Assembly: GCF_025979885.1 (NCBI RefSeq)
Contig: NZ_CP110139.1
Location: 558,001-622,000, forward strand
Direction of reading: 5' to 3'
DNA from: Hymenobacter sp. YIM 151500-1
GTDB lineage: Bacteria > Bacteroidota > Bacteroidia > Cytophagales > Hymenobacteraceae
Length of the DNA stretch: 64,000 nucleotides
Part shown: one piece after another, positions 28,529 to 37,445 of the stretch
How positions within the stretch are numbered: position 1 is the first letter of the stretch
Layout: each line of letters begins with the position of its first letter
Position numbers and translations under genes: made by a program
The notes under the pieces: generated by a model
Told to the model about the DNA's origin: nothing
The model's database searches: none
Seen by the model: only the letters and a program-made list of their open reading frames with translations

Positions 28529-28601
28529 GATTCTGTAGCTCAGCTGGTAGAGCAATACACTTTTAATGTATGGGTCCTGGGTTCGAATCCCAGCGGAATC
28601 A
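28529..28601 (+). tRNA. tRNA-Lys (TTT), copy 1
   Basis: 73 bases. Acceptor stem GATTCTG/CGGAATC, D arm AGCTCAGCTGGTAGAGC, anticodon loop CTTTTAA with anticodon TTT, T arm CTGGGTTCGAATCCCAG. No encoded CCA. Identical to 30768-30840. Confidence 0.98.
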
Positions 28602-28607
28602 CTACCG

Positions 28608-28636
28608 CCCTCTTAGCATCTGGCTAAGAGGGTTTT
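28608..28636 (+). terminator. terminator after tRNA-Lys copy 1
   Basis: CCCTCTTAGC and GCTAAGAGGG flank a short loop, then TTTTGCTTTTT. Confidence 0.88.
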
Positions 28637-28707
28637 GCTTTTTATAAGCCTTTTCAAGAGCCGACGAGGCAAGATTTACTGCTTGTATGCATGGTGTACC
28701 GTAGCAC

Positions 28708-30309
28708 CTAGCCTTTGTCGAGGGTGAGGCGGGCTTCTTCCAGGTCCAGCTCGTTTTCCAGCTTGCGCAAGGCTTCTTCGCTGGTGTTTTGCTCGCGGCG
28801 CAGCTGCTCCAGCACCTCCCGCTCAAAGTGAATGACGGCTTCCTGCAGCTGCTGGAAGGGCGTCAGGGTAGGCGGCGCTTCCGGCTGCTGGCCGGCCGGA
28901 GCGTCGGGCAGGTGCTGCTGCAAGCGGTGCAGGCGGTGCTCGTAGCGGGTTTGCATCCGGACCAGCACCTCAGCCGGAGCCTGGGCAGCGGCGGCCGGTC
29001 CGGCCAGGTAAGCGGCCGTCTGCTGGGCCAGGTGCAGGCGCAGGGCATGTTCTTCCCGTCCGGCTTGGCCGTCTTCCCGAATGCCCAAAACGCGAATCAG
29101 CAGGGGCAGGCTCAGCCCTTGCAGCACCAGCGTCACAAAAATCACCATGAAGGTGAGCAGCAAAATCAGGTTGCGCTGCGGAAAAGGCGCCCCCGAGGGC
29201 AGGGTGAGGGGCAGGGCCAGGGCCGCCGCCAACGACACCACCCCGCGCAAGCCCGCCCAGCCTATTACCGTAGCCAGCGCCACCGGCGGCCGCGGCTCCC
29301 GCTCCCGGATGCGGTGGCTCAGCCAGCGCGGCAGGTAGGTGCCGGGGTACACCCACAGCAGCCGCCCCACCACCACGGTGAGGCTAATCAGGGCCCCGTA
29401 GCCCACCAGGTGGCTCCACGCGGCCGGCCCCACGCCCTCCATAATGGTGGGTAGCTGCAAGCCAATGAGGATGAACACCACACCGTTAAGCAGAAAAACC
29501 AGCGCATTCCACACGGCGTAGGCCTGTAGGCGCCCCTCGTGGGAGAAAATGCGGGCCTGGTGCCGGCTCAGCACCAAGCCCGCCGTCACGACGGCCAGCA
29601 CCCCGGACACGTGCGCTTCTTCGGCCACCACGTAGGCCACGTAGGGCGTGAGCAGGGTCAGGCTGGTATCTACCACGGAGTTGTTATGGGTGTGGAGGTG
29701 GGCGAAGTACACCACCCGGCCCAGCAGCCAGCCAATAGCCACGCCGGCGGCGGCCACCCACAGCAGCTGCAAGCTGGCCGGCCCCAGCGCAAACTGCCCG
29801 GTGAGTACGGCCGCCACAGCGTAGCGGTAGGCAATCAGCCCGGTGGCGTCATTCACCAGGCTTTCCCCCTCCAGTATGGTCAGCACCCGCTTGGGCACGG
29901 GCAGGCCTTTGAGGGCCGCGGCGGCAGCCACGGCATCGGGGGGCGAGACGATGGCGCCTAGCACAAAGGCCGTGGCCCAGTCGAAGCCGGGCAGGGCGTA
30001 GTGGGCCACGGCCGCGACCAGCGTAGTGGTGAACAGCACGCAGCCCAGGGCCAGCAGCCCAATGGGGCGGTGGGCGGCTTTGAAGTCGGGCCAAGAGGTT
30101 TGCCAGGCCGCCGAGTACAGCAGCGGGGGCAGGAACACGAAAAATACCAGGTCGGGGGGCAGGGCCACGTGCGGCAGGCCCGGTACCAGCCCGATGGCAC
30201 TGCCGACCAGCACCAGCAGGATAGGATACGGAACCTTGAACCGGTCGGCCACAACGGCCAGCAGGACAATGATAATCAGCAGGGCCGTGATGAGTTCAAT
30301 TTCGTGCAT
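28708..30309 (-). CDS. CPA1-family Na+/H+ antiporter
   Basis: 533 residues. About twelve membrane segments span residues 1-410; the start IELITALLIIIVLLAVVADR and the conserved AFVLGAIVSPPDAVAAAA are typical of NhaP/CPA1 exchangers. A cytoplasmic tail (about 415-533) is helical and charged (EQLRREQNTSEEALRKLENE). It exchanges Na+ or K+ for H+. It lies between two identical tRNA-Lys genes that read in the opposite direction. Confidence 0.9.
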   Translation of the reverse strand: MHEIELITALLIIIVLLAVVADRFKVPYPILLVLVGSAIGLVPGLPHVALPPDLVFFVFLPPLLYSAAWQTSWPDFKAAHRPIGLLALGCVLFTTTLVAAVAHYALPGFDWATAFVLGAIVSPPDAVAAAAALKGLPVPKRVLTILEGESLVNDATGLIAYRYAVAAVLTGQFALGPASLQLLWVAAAGVAIGWLLGRVVYFAHLHTHNNSVVDTSLTLLTPYVAYVVAEEAHVSGVLAVVTAGLVLSRHQARIFSHEGRLQAYAVWNALVFLLNGVVFILIGLQLPTIMEGVGPAAWSHLVGYGALISLTVVVGRLLWVYPGTYLPRWLSHRIREREPRPPVALATVIGWAGLRGVVSLAAALALPLTLPSGAPFPQRNLILLLTFMVIFVTLVLQGLSLPLLIRVLGIREDGQAGREEHALRLHLAQQTAAYLAGPAAAAQAPAEVLVRMQTRYEHRLHRLQQHLPDAPAGQQPEAPPTLTPFQQLQEAVIHFEREVLEQLRREQNTSEEALRKLENELDLEEARLTLDKG

Positions 30310-30698
30310 AGAAGCAGAAAAGCTGAAAAATGCCGTGAAGCGCAGAAGCTACCGGCCGTGGCTACGGAACCAAAAAGGCACGTGCACGGCTCAGGTACCG
30401 CCTCGGCCGCAGGAAACCCAAGCAGCTGGGAAATACGAAGGCCGAAAATATACGTGGCAGCTTCGCCAGCAAAGCAAAGAGCGCCACAACGTTCCTGCGC
30501 CTACGCCGATTCAGAGCACCACCTGCCAGCGGCTGGCCGTGCAATGCAGGCCAGCCCCATCAAGCAAGGCCGCACCAGCAGCGACGGTGTACTGCGTAGA
30601 AAAAGCAGCTGCGCCGCCCCCAGAGCGGCTATTGCCGCATGAGCTGCCGGCAAGAAACACGGGTGGCCGCTTTCCCAACGCCAAAATTGCCGGCCAGC
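30310..30698. other. non-coding gap upstream of tRNA-Lys copy 2
   Basis: Apparent reading frames here have atypical composition and no family resemblance. It probably contains the antiporter promoter on the minus strand; no exact consensus was identified. Confidence 0.4.
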
Positions 30699-30729
30699 TT
30701 GCATTACTCCACGGCTTGCTCTACTTTTG
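30699..30729 (+). promoter_or_regulatory. promoter of tRNA-Lys copy 2
   Basis: TTG (30699-30701), 20 bases, TACTTTTG (30722-30729). Spacing is identical to copy 1, although the surrounding sequence differs. Confidence 0.85.
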
Positions 30730-30767
30730 CACTCCCTTCGGCAAAATAGCCGCCCAAAGGGCTTTCT

Positions 30768-30840
30768 GATTCTGTAGCTCAGCTGGTAGAGCAATACACT
30801 TTTAATGTATGGGTCCTGGGTTCGAATCCCAGCGGAATCA
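30768..30840 (+). tRNA. tRNA-Lys (TTT), copy 2
   Basis: 73 bases, identical to copy 1 at every position, anticodon TTT. Confidence 0.98.
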
Positions 30841-30854
30841 CTATCCAACGTAAC

Positions 30855-30891
30855 AAAAAGCCCCGTAGCATGATGCTGCGGGGCTTTTTGC
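30855..30891 (+). terminator. terminator after tRNA-Lys copy 2
   Basis: AAAAAGCCCCGTAGCA and TGCTGCGGGGCTTTTT form a strong stem with a T tract. Confidence 0.92.
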
Positions 30892-30955
30892 TTGAATTAG
30901 CCGAGCCAGCAGGCTTAATCCATCTGGTTTTCCTGTAAGCTGGGAAGCCTCTGTG

Positions 30956-32725
30956 CTAGGGCTGCCCAATGCTCACGCGCTGGGCGGCGTGGTGGCGGCC
31001 TTGGTCAACACGTAGCAGGTACACGCCAGGGGCCACGCTGCCCACTTCCAGCGTCAGTTGCTGCGGGCCCTTCCGCACTAGGTGCCTGTGGTGCAGTACG
31101 GTACGCCCCAGCGCATCTACCAAGGTCAGGTCTACGGGGCCAGTCTCCGCAAACGGCTGTCTTACCATCAGCTGCCTCACGGCCGGGTTGGGGGCCACGG
31201 TCAGCTCGGAGCTGGGAGCCGGGGTGGCAGCGGCCGGAGCCGGCCGTTCGTAGTCGGCCACGGCCTCAAACTTCCACCGTTGGCAGTTGCCCCCCAGCCA
31301 GTTCCAGGTGCGCACATCAGTACCGGGCGTCGCATTGCAGCCCGACACATCCAGCACGTTGCCGCTTTGCTTGGACACTAGGCGGTAGTACCCGTCGCCG
31401 ACGGCCTCAATGCGCCAGCGCTGGCAGTCTAAGCCATTGTCGGAGTAGGCGCGCACGTCGGTGCCGGCCTTATGGTCGCAGCCCGAGAGGTCGAGGGCGC
31501 GGTGGGAGGGTAGCTGGGAGGTAATTTTATAGAATCCGTCGCCGGTCTTCTCCACCCGCCACCGCTGGCAGTTGCCGCCTTGCCAGCGCCAGGTGCGCAC
31601 GTCGGCGTCCTGCTTGTCGCTGCACTCAGATACATCGAGCACAATGGTCTGATTGGAACTGCTCAGCTTCGACACGAGCCGGTACGTGCCCGTGCTGATG
31701 TCTTGGTCGGCAATGCAGCCGGCGCTGCCGCTGCGGGCCGCCACGCCGGTCCAGGTCATGTTAATGGGGAGGATGTCGCCGTTGGGCCGGAAGTACATGC
31801 GGTCCAGGCACACCTTCCGAGTGCTGTAGTCGCCGTTTTCGTAGCGGTGGTAAGCTACATAGTACTCGTCGTAGCAGCCGGGCCGCCGCAGCACGGCGTG
31901 GTGTCCTGGTCCGCTAAAAGGCCCGCTCGACGAAAGAATGGTGCCCTTGTAAGTCCACGGGCCCATAGGGGAGCTAGACGTGGCGTACTGCACGTTGTAG
32001 GAGCCGTTGTACCAGGCCCCGTTGGAGTACATTAGGTAGTAGATGCCGTTGCGCTTGAGCAGAAACGGTGCCTCGGTGTAGTTCTGGGGCGTGGCCAGCG
32101 TAGGGCTGCCGCTGAACGAGGTCATGTTGGCGTTTAGCTTGCGAATCACCATCCGGCTGCCATTGGACCCCCCGTAGTACAGGTAGGCTTGGCCATCATC
32201 GTCCACAAACACCATGGCGTCAATTATGTCGACGGTGTAGGGGTCGGAGCCCACCAGAGCATAGCCCAGGTCGGTAAATGGGCCGGTGGGGCTGTTGCCC
32301 ACGGCTACACCAATCTTGGCCTCGGCCGTGTAGTAGAAGTAGTACTTGCCGTTGCGCTCCACCATATCGGGGGCCCAGCCGTTGGTGTTAGCCCAACTGC
32401 ACTGCGGGCCGAGGTCAAAAATTACCCCATCGTCGCGCCAGTTGGTTAGATCAGTTGAGGAGTAGGCTCGAAACTGATTGCCACCAGTAGGATAGATGTA
32501 GTAGCGCCCGTTGAAGTAGTCGATGTCGGGGTCGGCTTGGTACTGCCCGATAACGGGATTGCCGCTGGTTTGCGCCAAGGCCGGAGAAAGAGGCGCAATG
32601 CTTAGCGTTAGAAAGCCCCAAACACATGCAAAAAGAACGTTGGATTGCGCAAAATTTTGCGCAATCCAACGCAAAGAATTGTGCTGTTGGCAGCACCTAA
32701 GCCAAGAAGAGTACGTGGTGAACAT
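30956..32725 (-). CDS. secreted GH43-like glycosidase with ricin-type lectin and T9SS type A domain
   Basis: 589 residues. The signal peptide has an unusually long N-region (to ALAQ, about residue 52). The GH43-like five-blade propeller (about 55-330) begins YQADPDIDYFNGRYYIYPT, with the conserved early Asp, and has MVFVDDDGQAYLYYGG. A ricin B lectin module (about 350-490) shows QxW-type repeats such as GGNCQRWRVE and GLDCQRWRIE. A T9SS type A sorting domain ends the protein (VAPNPAVRQLMVRQ onward). Likely an arabinan/xylan-type hemicellulose hydrolase. A TTG at 32674 is an alternative start giving a normal 35-residue signal peptide. Confidence 0.88.
   Translation of the reverse strand: MFTTYSSWLRCCQQHNSLRWIAQNFAQSNVLFACVWGFLTLSIAPLSPALAQTSGNPVIGQYQADPDIDYFNGRYYIYPTGGNQFRAYSSTDLTNWRDDGVIFDLGPQCSWANTNGWAPDMVERNGKYYFYYTAEAKIGVAVGNSPTGPFTDLGYALVGSDPYTVDIIDAMVFVDDDGQAYLYYGGSNGSRMVIRKLNANMTSFSGSPTLATPQNYTEAPFLLKRNGIYYLMYSNGAWYNGSYNVQYATSSSPMGPWTYKGTILSSSGPFSGPGHHAVLRRPGCYDEYYVAYHRYENGDYSTRKVCLDRMYFRPNGDILPINMTWTGVAARSGSAGCIADQDISTGTYRLVSKLSSSNQTIVLDVSECSDKQDADVRTWRWQGGNCQRWRVEKTGDGFYKITSQLPSHRALDLSGCDHKAGTDVRAYSDNGLDCQRWRIEAVGDGYYRLVSKQSGNVLDVSGCNATPGTDVRTWNWLGGNCQRWKFEAVADYERPAPAAATPAPSSELTVAPNPAVRQLMVRQPFAETGPVDLTLVDALGRTVLHHRHLVRKGPQQLTLEVGSVAPGVYLLRVDQGRHHAAQRVSIGQP
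32638..32671. repeat. 34-bp perfect palindrome inside the GH43 signal-peptide coding region
   Basis: CGTTGGATTGCGCAAAA is followed immediately by its exact reverse complement. It encodes about residues 19-30 of the longer start, or lies just after the alternative TTG start. It could form a hairpin in the mRNA near the start codon or serve as a protein-binding site. Confidence 0.9.
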
Positions 32726-33184
32726 AGTAGTAGAGTGTTTGGTGGGAAGTATGAAATGGAACAGATTATCAAAATATTAATTACTTGCGTAAGATAGGTG
32801 GCAAAATTTGGTGCTTACTCAGTGTTATTCAGAACACTCACGGCGAGGTGTCTACGGGTCGTGTGGGAGCAAACGTTTGTGTAGTTACCTCATTCATACC
32901 CCCACCGCACATGCTGAGAGAAAGGAAAGAGCCATTGGATCTGCCTTAGCTAAGGCTATATGTTTAACCCTACTTTCTAGTAGGTAGGCAGGTGCACGAA
33001 GGCAGTCTGGCTGATAACTGCATACAGACTGTTGTGGCAATCCTTCGCAGATGGACGTTAGCGCGCCAGGCTTTCTAACCTAGACGCCCAAGAAGTAGCG
33101 CGACTGTTCTGCTAAAAAAGCCGTACATAGGCTACATTCCTGCCTCAGCCGGAGCTATTCTCCGGTGCATCCTGTTTAGCCTGC
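32726..33184. other. gap between divergent genes with no gene visible
   Basis: 459 bases holding the promoters of the GH43 and PD-(D/E)XK genes. The part nearest 32750-32830 is AT-rich. No ORF, RNA or repeat is convincing. Confidence 0.4.
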
Positions 33185-33889
33185 GTGACTGACTCTACCA
33201 CTACGCCGCGCCCCGACCTGCTGCGCATCCCTTACGACGACTACCGGGCCCTGCCGGCCATTGCCAACTCCGACCTGTCGCGCCTGCGCGACGCCCTGTA
33301 CGGGCGCCCTCCGCGTCCCGTAACCACTTCCCACGGCGCGCTGGGCCTGGGCACGGCCTTTCACACAGCTCTGCTGGAGCCCGATTTGTACGAGCCCGGC
33401 CTGCCCGGCGTCAACGATACCCTGATTTGGTGGATGGTGGATGGCGTGAAGCTGGACTCGGAGCTGAACCAGCTGCTGGAAACCGGCACGCCCGAGCCCA
33501 GCTGCATTTTCACCGAGCCCGTTACGGGCACGCTCTGCAAGCTCCGCGCCGATTTGATTGTACATCAGCCCGGCCAGCCCTACACTATCATCGACTTCAA
33601 GACCACGCTGGCCCGCGACCATAACCACTTCGTGGAGCAGTGCACCGGCTACGACTACGACCGCCAGGCCGCTTTCTACGCCGATGCCCTGCACGCCGAC
33701 CGGTTTTTGCTGGTGGGCGTGCAGAAAGTCGAGCCCTTCAAAATTTTCGTGTACGAAGTGCCGCCCCACATGCGCAACGAAGGCCGCGCCAAGTACCTGC
33801 GTCTGCTGCGCCTGCTGCAGCCCGACGCCGCTGTGCCCCGCGCCGTAGCCGGCGCCGTGCGCGAGGTCCGCGACTCGTTGCTGGGCTAG
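33185..33889 (+). CDS. PD-(D/E)XK nuclease-like protein (phage RecE/DUF3799-like)
   Basis: 234 residues from GTG. Core motifs are GLGTAFHTALLEP, then LRADLIV with IIDFKTT (Asp...Asp-x-Lys), and YDRQAAFYADAL (QxxxY-type helix). This is the pattern of PD-(D/E)XK exonuclease VIII/Cas4-like folds found in phage recombination modules. No recombinase or other phage gene is nearby, so it stands alone. It may be a domesticated prophage remnant or a conserved host DNA-repair protein. Confidence 0.75.
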   Translation: MTDSTTTPRPDLLRIPYDDYRALPAIANSDLSRLRDALYGRPPRPVTTSHGALGLGTAFHTALLEPDLYEPGLPGVNDTLIWWMVDGVKLDSELNQLLETGTPEPSCIFTEPVTGTLCKLRADLIVHQPGQPYTIIDFKTTLARDHNHFVEQCTGYDYDRQAAFYADALHADRFLLVGVQKVEPFKIFVYEVPPHMRNEGRAKYLRLLRLLQPDAAVPRAVAGAVREVRDSLLG

Positions 33890-34132
33890 CCAGCTTCTTC
33901 AACCGCCGATGTTACCGCGGAGCCTGAGCCCGGAGCTGTTGCGTCGCCGTCTCGTGCACCGCGCAGAGGAGCGGTGGCTGGGGATAACTGAAAACGTGGT
34001 TCTGGGCGTAATCCAGAATCTGACGTATTTACCGCTGAACGCCATGCTGCGCAGAGCAGAAGGCTGTCGAAGGCCAGCATCGGGTGGGCTGACACAGGCG
34101 CAGCAGGACATGACCTCCCACGCGGCTGCGGC

Positions 34133-34471
34133 TTAGCGCAGGGAGGTCCAGTTGGGGCTGGCTGGCAGACTGGCCGGAATAGCCTGAACCGGCGTCGATA
34201 GCGCGACGATAGTGCCGGCGGCATTGCGGTAGCGCACCTGGTACTCGGGCACGGCGCCCATGGGCAGGGCGGTACGGTCGAGGAAGGGGCTGCAAGCGTT
34301 TTGAGCAATGCACTGCCAGGCTTGCTGAGGCAGGCGCCGGTACACGTAGGCGTACTGGCCGGGGGGCGTGGTGAAATCGAGGCGGCGGCCGGCGGGCACC
34401 AGGTAGAGTTGCAGCGGCGCCTGGGTGCGCGTGGCGGGGGCAGCGGAAGAAAGAAGCAGGGGTGCGTTCAT
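34133..34471 (-). CDS. hypothetical protein
   Basis: 112 residues. The pattern LYLVPAGRRLDFTTPPGQYAYVYRRLP, with alternating beta segments and two cysteines, suggests a small beta-sandwich. No signal peptide is evident and no family is recognised. The 33890-34132 stretch upstream on the map holds only weak frames. Confidence 0.6.
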   Translation of the reverse strand: MNAPLLLSSAAPATRTQAPLQLYLVPAGRRLDFTTPPGQYAYVYRRLPQQAWQCIAQNACSPFLDRTALPMGAVPEYQVRYRNAAGTIVALSTPVQAIPASLPASPNWTSLR

Positions 34472-34692
34472 AGCCAGGGCGGGCTAAAGCCCAAGGACAG
34501 GTGTGACAGAGAAGTAACGCAGCACTCAGCCGGAGAGTCTTGAATAAACACTGATTCTGCCGGGTATTACCTCTGATTTTGTTTCCCAATAAATACGTAA
34601 CGGGGCTAAAAAAGGACATCCAACACCCCATACCTATCAACAAGAAACTGCGGCTTGCCGTACCTCTGGGCTGAGCCAACAACCACACCGCC

Positions 34693-35493
34693 ATGACAGC
34701 AAGCCCCACATACGCCCTGATTACGGGCGCTACCAGCGGCATCGGCCGCGAACTGGCCCGGCTATTCGCCCAGGACCGGTACAACCTCATCATCGTGGCC
34801 CGCCACCAGCAGGAGCTGGACCACACCGCCGCCGAATTTCGGGAGCAGTACGGCGTGGAGGTGGTGCCGCTGGCCCAGGACCTGTTTCGGCGAGAAGCAC
34901 CGTTTGAGCTGGTAGCAGAAGTAAAGCGCCGCGGCTTGCAGGTCGAGGCCCTCGTCAACAACGCCGGCCAGGGCCAGTACGGCGAGTTCGTGGACACCGA
35001 CCTCAACCGGGAGCTGGACATTATTCAGCTGAACATCGGGGCCTACGTGGTGCTTACCAAGCACTTTTTGCAGGAAATGGTGGCTCGTGGCAGCGGCAAG
35101 ATTCTGCAGGTGTCGAGCATCGGCGGGGAGCTGCCGGGGCCATTGCAGGCGGTGTATCACGGCACCAAGGCCTTCGTTACCTCGTTTACGGCAGCCATTC
35201 GGGAGGAAACCAAGGACCGGGGCGTGACCATCACGGCCCTGCTGCCGGGCGTCACGGACACCGACTTCTTCAACAAAGCCGACATGACCGAGGCCAAGAT
35301 GGTGAAGGAAGGCCACCGCGCCGACCCCGTCGACGTAGCCAAAGACGGCTACGAGGCCTTGATGGCTGGCAAAGACAAAATCGTGTCCGGCTTCCTGAAC
35401 AAGGTGCAAGTGGCCATCAGCAACGTTGTGCCCGACAACCTGGTAGCCGCCGGCCTGCACCAGATGGTCAAGCCCGCCGACGAGGATAAGTAG
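34693..35493 (+). CDS. short-chain dehydrogenase/reductase (DltE/YqjQ-like)
   Basis: 266 residues. TGATSGIGRE is the dinucleotide-binding motif, then NNAGQGQYGEF, and YHGTK is the catalytic pair (about 157-161), after VSSIGGELPG. The substrate is unknown. A near-consensus -7 box (TACCTCTG) lies at about 34660. A very strong hairpin follows the stop codon. Confidence 0.88.
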   Translation: MTASPTYALITGATSGIGRELARLFAQDRYNLIIVARHQQELDHTAAEFREQYGVEVVPLAQDLFRREAPFELVAEVKRRGLQVEALVNNAGQGQYGEFVDTDLNRELDIIQLNIGAYVVLTKHFLQEMVARGSGKILQVSSIGGELPGPLQAVYHGTKAFVTSFTAAIREETKDRGVTITALLPGVTDTDFFNKADMTEAKMVKEGHRADPVDVAKDGYEALMAGKDKIVSGFLNKVQVAISNVVPDNLVAAGLHQMVKPADEDK

Positions 35494-35502
35494 TAAACTG
35501 GT

Positions 35503-35592
35503 AAGCTGCAAGCTGTAAGCCACAAGCTGCAAGCTTCGTTCTAGTGGTATCTAGAACAGAGCTTGCAGCTTGTGGCTTACAGCTTGCAGCTT
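35503..35592. terminator. long perfect hairpin between convergent genes
   Basis: The 32-base left arm (AAGCTGCAAGCTGTAAGCCA...) at 35503-35534 is the exact complement of 35561-35592. An inner TTCTAG/CTAGAA extends the structure. A T tract follows. It also looks like an interspersed repeat. Confidence 0.85.
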
Positions 35593-35599
35593 TTTAAGC

Positions 35600-35863
35600 T
35601 CATCCCGGTTGGGCCGTAATGTCTTGTACCGCGAAGCCGGCGGCGTGCAGGGCCTGCCGGATGCCTTCGGGGCCTGGGCCGGGGGCTTGCAGCACGGCTA
35701 CTTCTGCTTCGCCGGCCTCAATCCGGTCCACGAGCAGGCCCAGGCTCATGAGCACCTGGCGCACCTGTCCGATGCTATTAGTGTCCTGCATAGCGTCGAT
35801 TTGCACTACGTAGCGGACCAGCTGGCCCGGATTTATATCGGGAGAGGGAAGGGGAGTATCCAT
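35600..35863 (-). CDS. small HMA-like ferredoxin-fold protein lacking CxxC
   Basis: 87 residues. The pattern VRYVVQIDAMQDTNSIGQVRQVLMSLGL, then AEVAVLQ and ALHAAGFAVQDI, has the beta-alpha-beta-beta-alpha-beta rhythm of heavy-metal-associated domains. The metal-binding CxxC between strand 1 and helix 1 is replaced by DTNS, so metal binding is unlikely. Possible role in protein interaction; inference only. Confidence 0.6.
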   Translation of the reverse strand: MDTPLPSPDINPGQLVRYVVQIDAMQDTNSIGQVRQVLMSLGLLVDRIEAGEAEVAVLQAPGPGPEGIRQALHAAGFAVQDITAQPG

Positions 35864-36014
35864 AAGAAAGAAGGTGCTGTTGGCGAAATGTGAAAGGAAA
35901 AGTGCCCGCGCCTAGTACCCTGGAGCACGGCTTCGGCCTACGAAAACGAACCGATACGCGGCGTGCTTTTGGGCCCGGCCCGGCTGCGGGACACGTGTGG
36001 GGTAAACGTGCGGC

Positions 36015-37016
36015 CTACCCCTGGCTGGCCTGGCTCCGGCCCCAGGCGTAAAGGCCCGCGGCCAGTCCGGCGGCCAGGGCCGCGCCGCCTAGCCACCGGG
36101 TGCTGCTGGATTGCTCCGGCTGCCGCCAGCCGCCGGTTACTTCGGCCCCGTGCGGGGCGGGACGGGGCTCGAACAGGCTACCCTCGGTGATGGGAGCGGG
36201 CTGGGCCTGGTTGAGGTAGCGCCGGAACAGGCGCATGGCGGTGCGGCGCGTGAAACCCGGCGCCAGCCCGTACAGCACGCGGAAGGCCGGGGCCGTCCAG
36301 CCCACCATGGTGTGGGGCCGTGGCCGGTGCACCAGCCGCACAACGGCGTCGGCGACTTGCTGAGGCGGAAACACGGGCGGGGCCGGCTTGATAACGCGGC
36401 CCGTGAAATTGGCTCCGTGCTGGAAGCCGGGCGTGTCAATGTAGGCCGGATGCACGTCGCAGACGTGGATGTCGGGCGTTTCGGTCAGCTCCAGCCGGAG
36501 CGTGTCCATCAGCCCGCGCACCCCAAACTTGCTGGCACTGTAGGCCACCGTGTAGGGCTCAGGCACCCAGGCCCCTAGCGACACCACGTTGATAAGCGTG
36601 CCGCGGCCCTGGCGCCGGAAGTAAGGCAGCACGGCGTAGGCCCCGTACAGGTAGCCCAGCAGGTTGAGGCGAATCACTTGCTCATGCGCGGCCAGCGGCG
36701 TGGCATCAAACTGCCCAATGGCTCCGCTGCCGGCGTTGTTTACCCACACGTCAATATGGCCCCGGCCGAAGTCGGCGGCGGCTTGGGCCAGGCGGTGCAC
36801 GGCGTCGGCGTCAGTGGTATCGGTGGGCACGGGCAGGGCGTCCGGGGCGCCCAGGCGGCGGCACTCTGCCGCTACGTCCCGGAGCACATCGGCGCGGCGG
36901 GCAGCCAGCACCAGGCGGGCACCCTGGCGGGCAAACGCCTGGGCCGTGGCCCGGCCAATGCCGCTGGTGGCCCCCGTAATAACTACAGTGGCGTTTTGGA
37001 GAAGTTCGTTGTTCAT
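36015..37016 (-). CDS. short-chain dehydrogenase with C-terminal membrane segment
   Basis: 333 residues. TGATSGIGRA, NNAGSGAIGQF and the catalytic YSASK are present. The C-terminal extension ends with one predicted membrane helix (GGAALAAGLAAGLYAWG), so the enzyme may be tethered to the membrane. Substrate unknown. Confidence 0.87.
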   Translation of the reverse strand: MNNELLQNATVVITGATSGIGRATAQAFARQGARLVLAARRADVLRDVAAECRRLGAPDALPVPTDTTDADAVHRLAQAAADFGRGHIDVWVNNAGSGAIGQFDATPLAAHEQVIRLNLLGYLYGAYAVLPYFRRQGRGTLINVVSLGAWVPEPYTVAYSASKFGVRGLMDTLRLELTETPDIHVCDVHPAYIDTPGFQHGANFTGRVIKPAPPVFPPQQVADAVVRLVHRPRPHTMVGWTAPAFRVLYGLAPGFTRRTAMRLFRRYLNQAQPAPITEGSLFEPRPAPHGAEVTGGWRQPEQSSSTRWLGGAALAAGLAAGLYAWGRSQASQG

Positions 37017-37070
37017 AGCAGGCAGAAAAGGTCTGCTGCTGCTAACGAGACCCTGCCGGCGAAGTTATCA

Positions 37071-37095
37071 TGTAGGGGCGCGTTGCACGCGCCCG
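37071..37095. repeat. TGTAGGGGCGCG...CGCGCCCG repeat
   Basis: A copy of the element also seen at 18372, 37419 and 46143, here in the opposite orientation to 37419. Internally palindromic (GGGCGCG/CGCGCCC). Confidence 0.75.
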
Positions 37096-37418
37096 CCCAG
37101 TCCGCTCAGTTCATGTTCAGTGCGCTCATACTCGCTCAGCTCATACTCGCCTGGCAGGTTAACCTCGGAGGTATAGCTCCGGCCCCGGAACGGTTGCCGC
37201 GTTTCCTGTGTCTGATGCCGTAGCTGCCACTACGGGCGGTTACGGCTGAAGCCGGCTGCATTGCCACCGAAAACGTAACCCGAGCCTGAGAAGGGCGGTA
37301 GCTAAGGTTTGCCTTGATGCCATTTTTTCGCGCGGTGAAACCGAGGCAATAAGTTTCCTCTGGTTCCCTTTGGTTTCCAGTGGTTCGCGCTACATCCTGC
37401 GTATACCGTTCAACGACC

Positions 37419-37441
37419 GGGCGCGTGCGACGCGCCCCTAC
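37419..37441. repeat. GGGCGCGTGCGACGCGCCCCTAC repeat in the selO leader
   Basis: Internally palindromic copy ending four bases before the selO start codon. It could form a hairpin over the ribosome binding region. Confidence 0.75.
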
Positions 37442-37445
37442 AACT

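Larger units (their letters stand above)
37017..37445. other. gap bounded by inverted GGGGCGCG repeats
   Basis: The two inverted repeat copies (37071-37095 and 37419-37441) bound about 320 bases with no convincing coding frame. The second copy ends four bases before the selO ATG. Confidence 0.5.

Noticed and set aside
33185-33889. Prophage
   Set aside because: Only one phage-like nuclease gene; no integrase, structural or lysis genes nearby.
33909-34136. 75-codon plus-strand ORF after the nuclease gene
   Set aside because: No domain, no promoter or ribosome site, and overlapping weak frames on the other strand.
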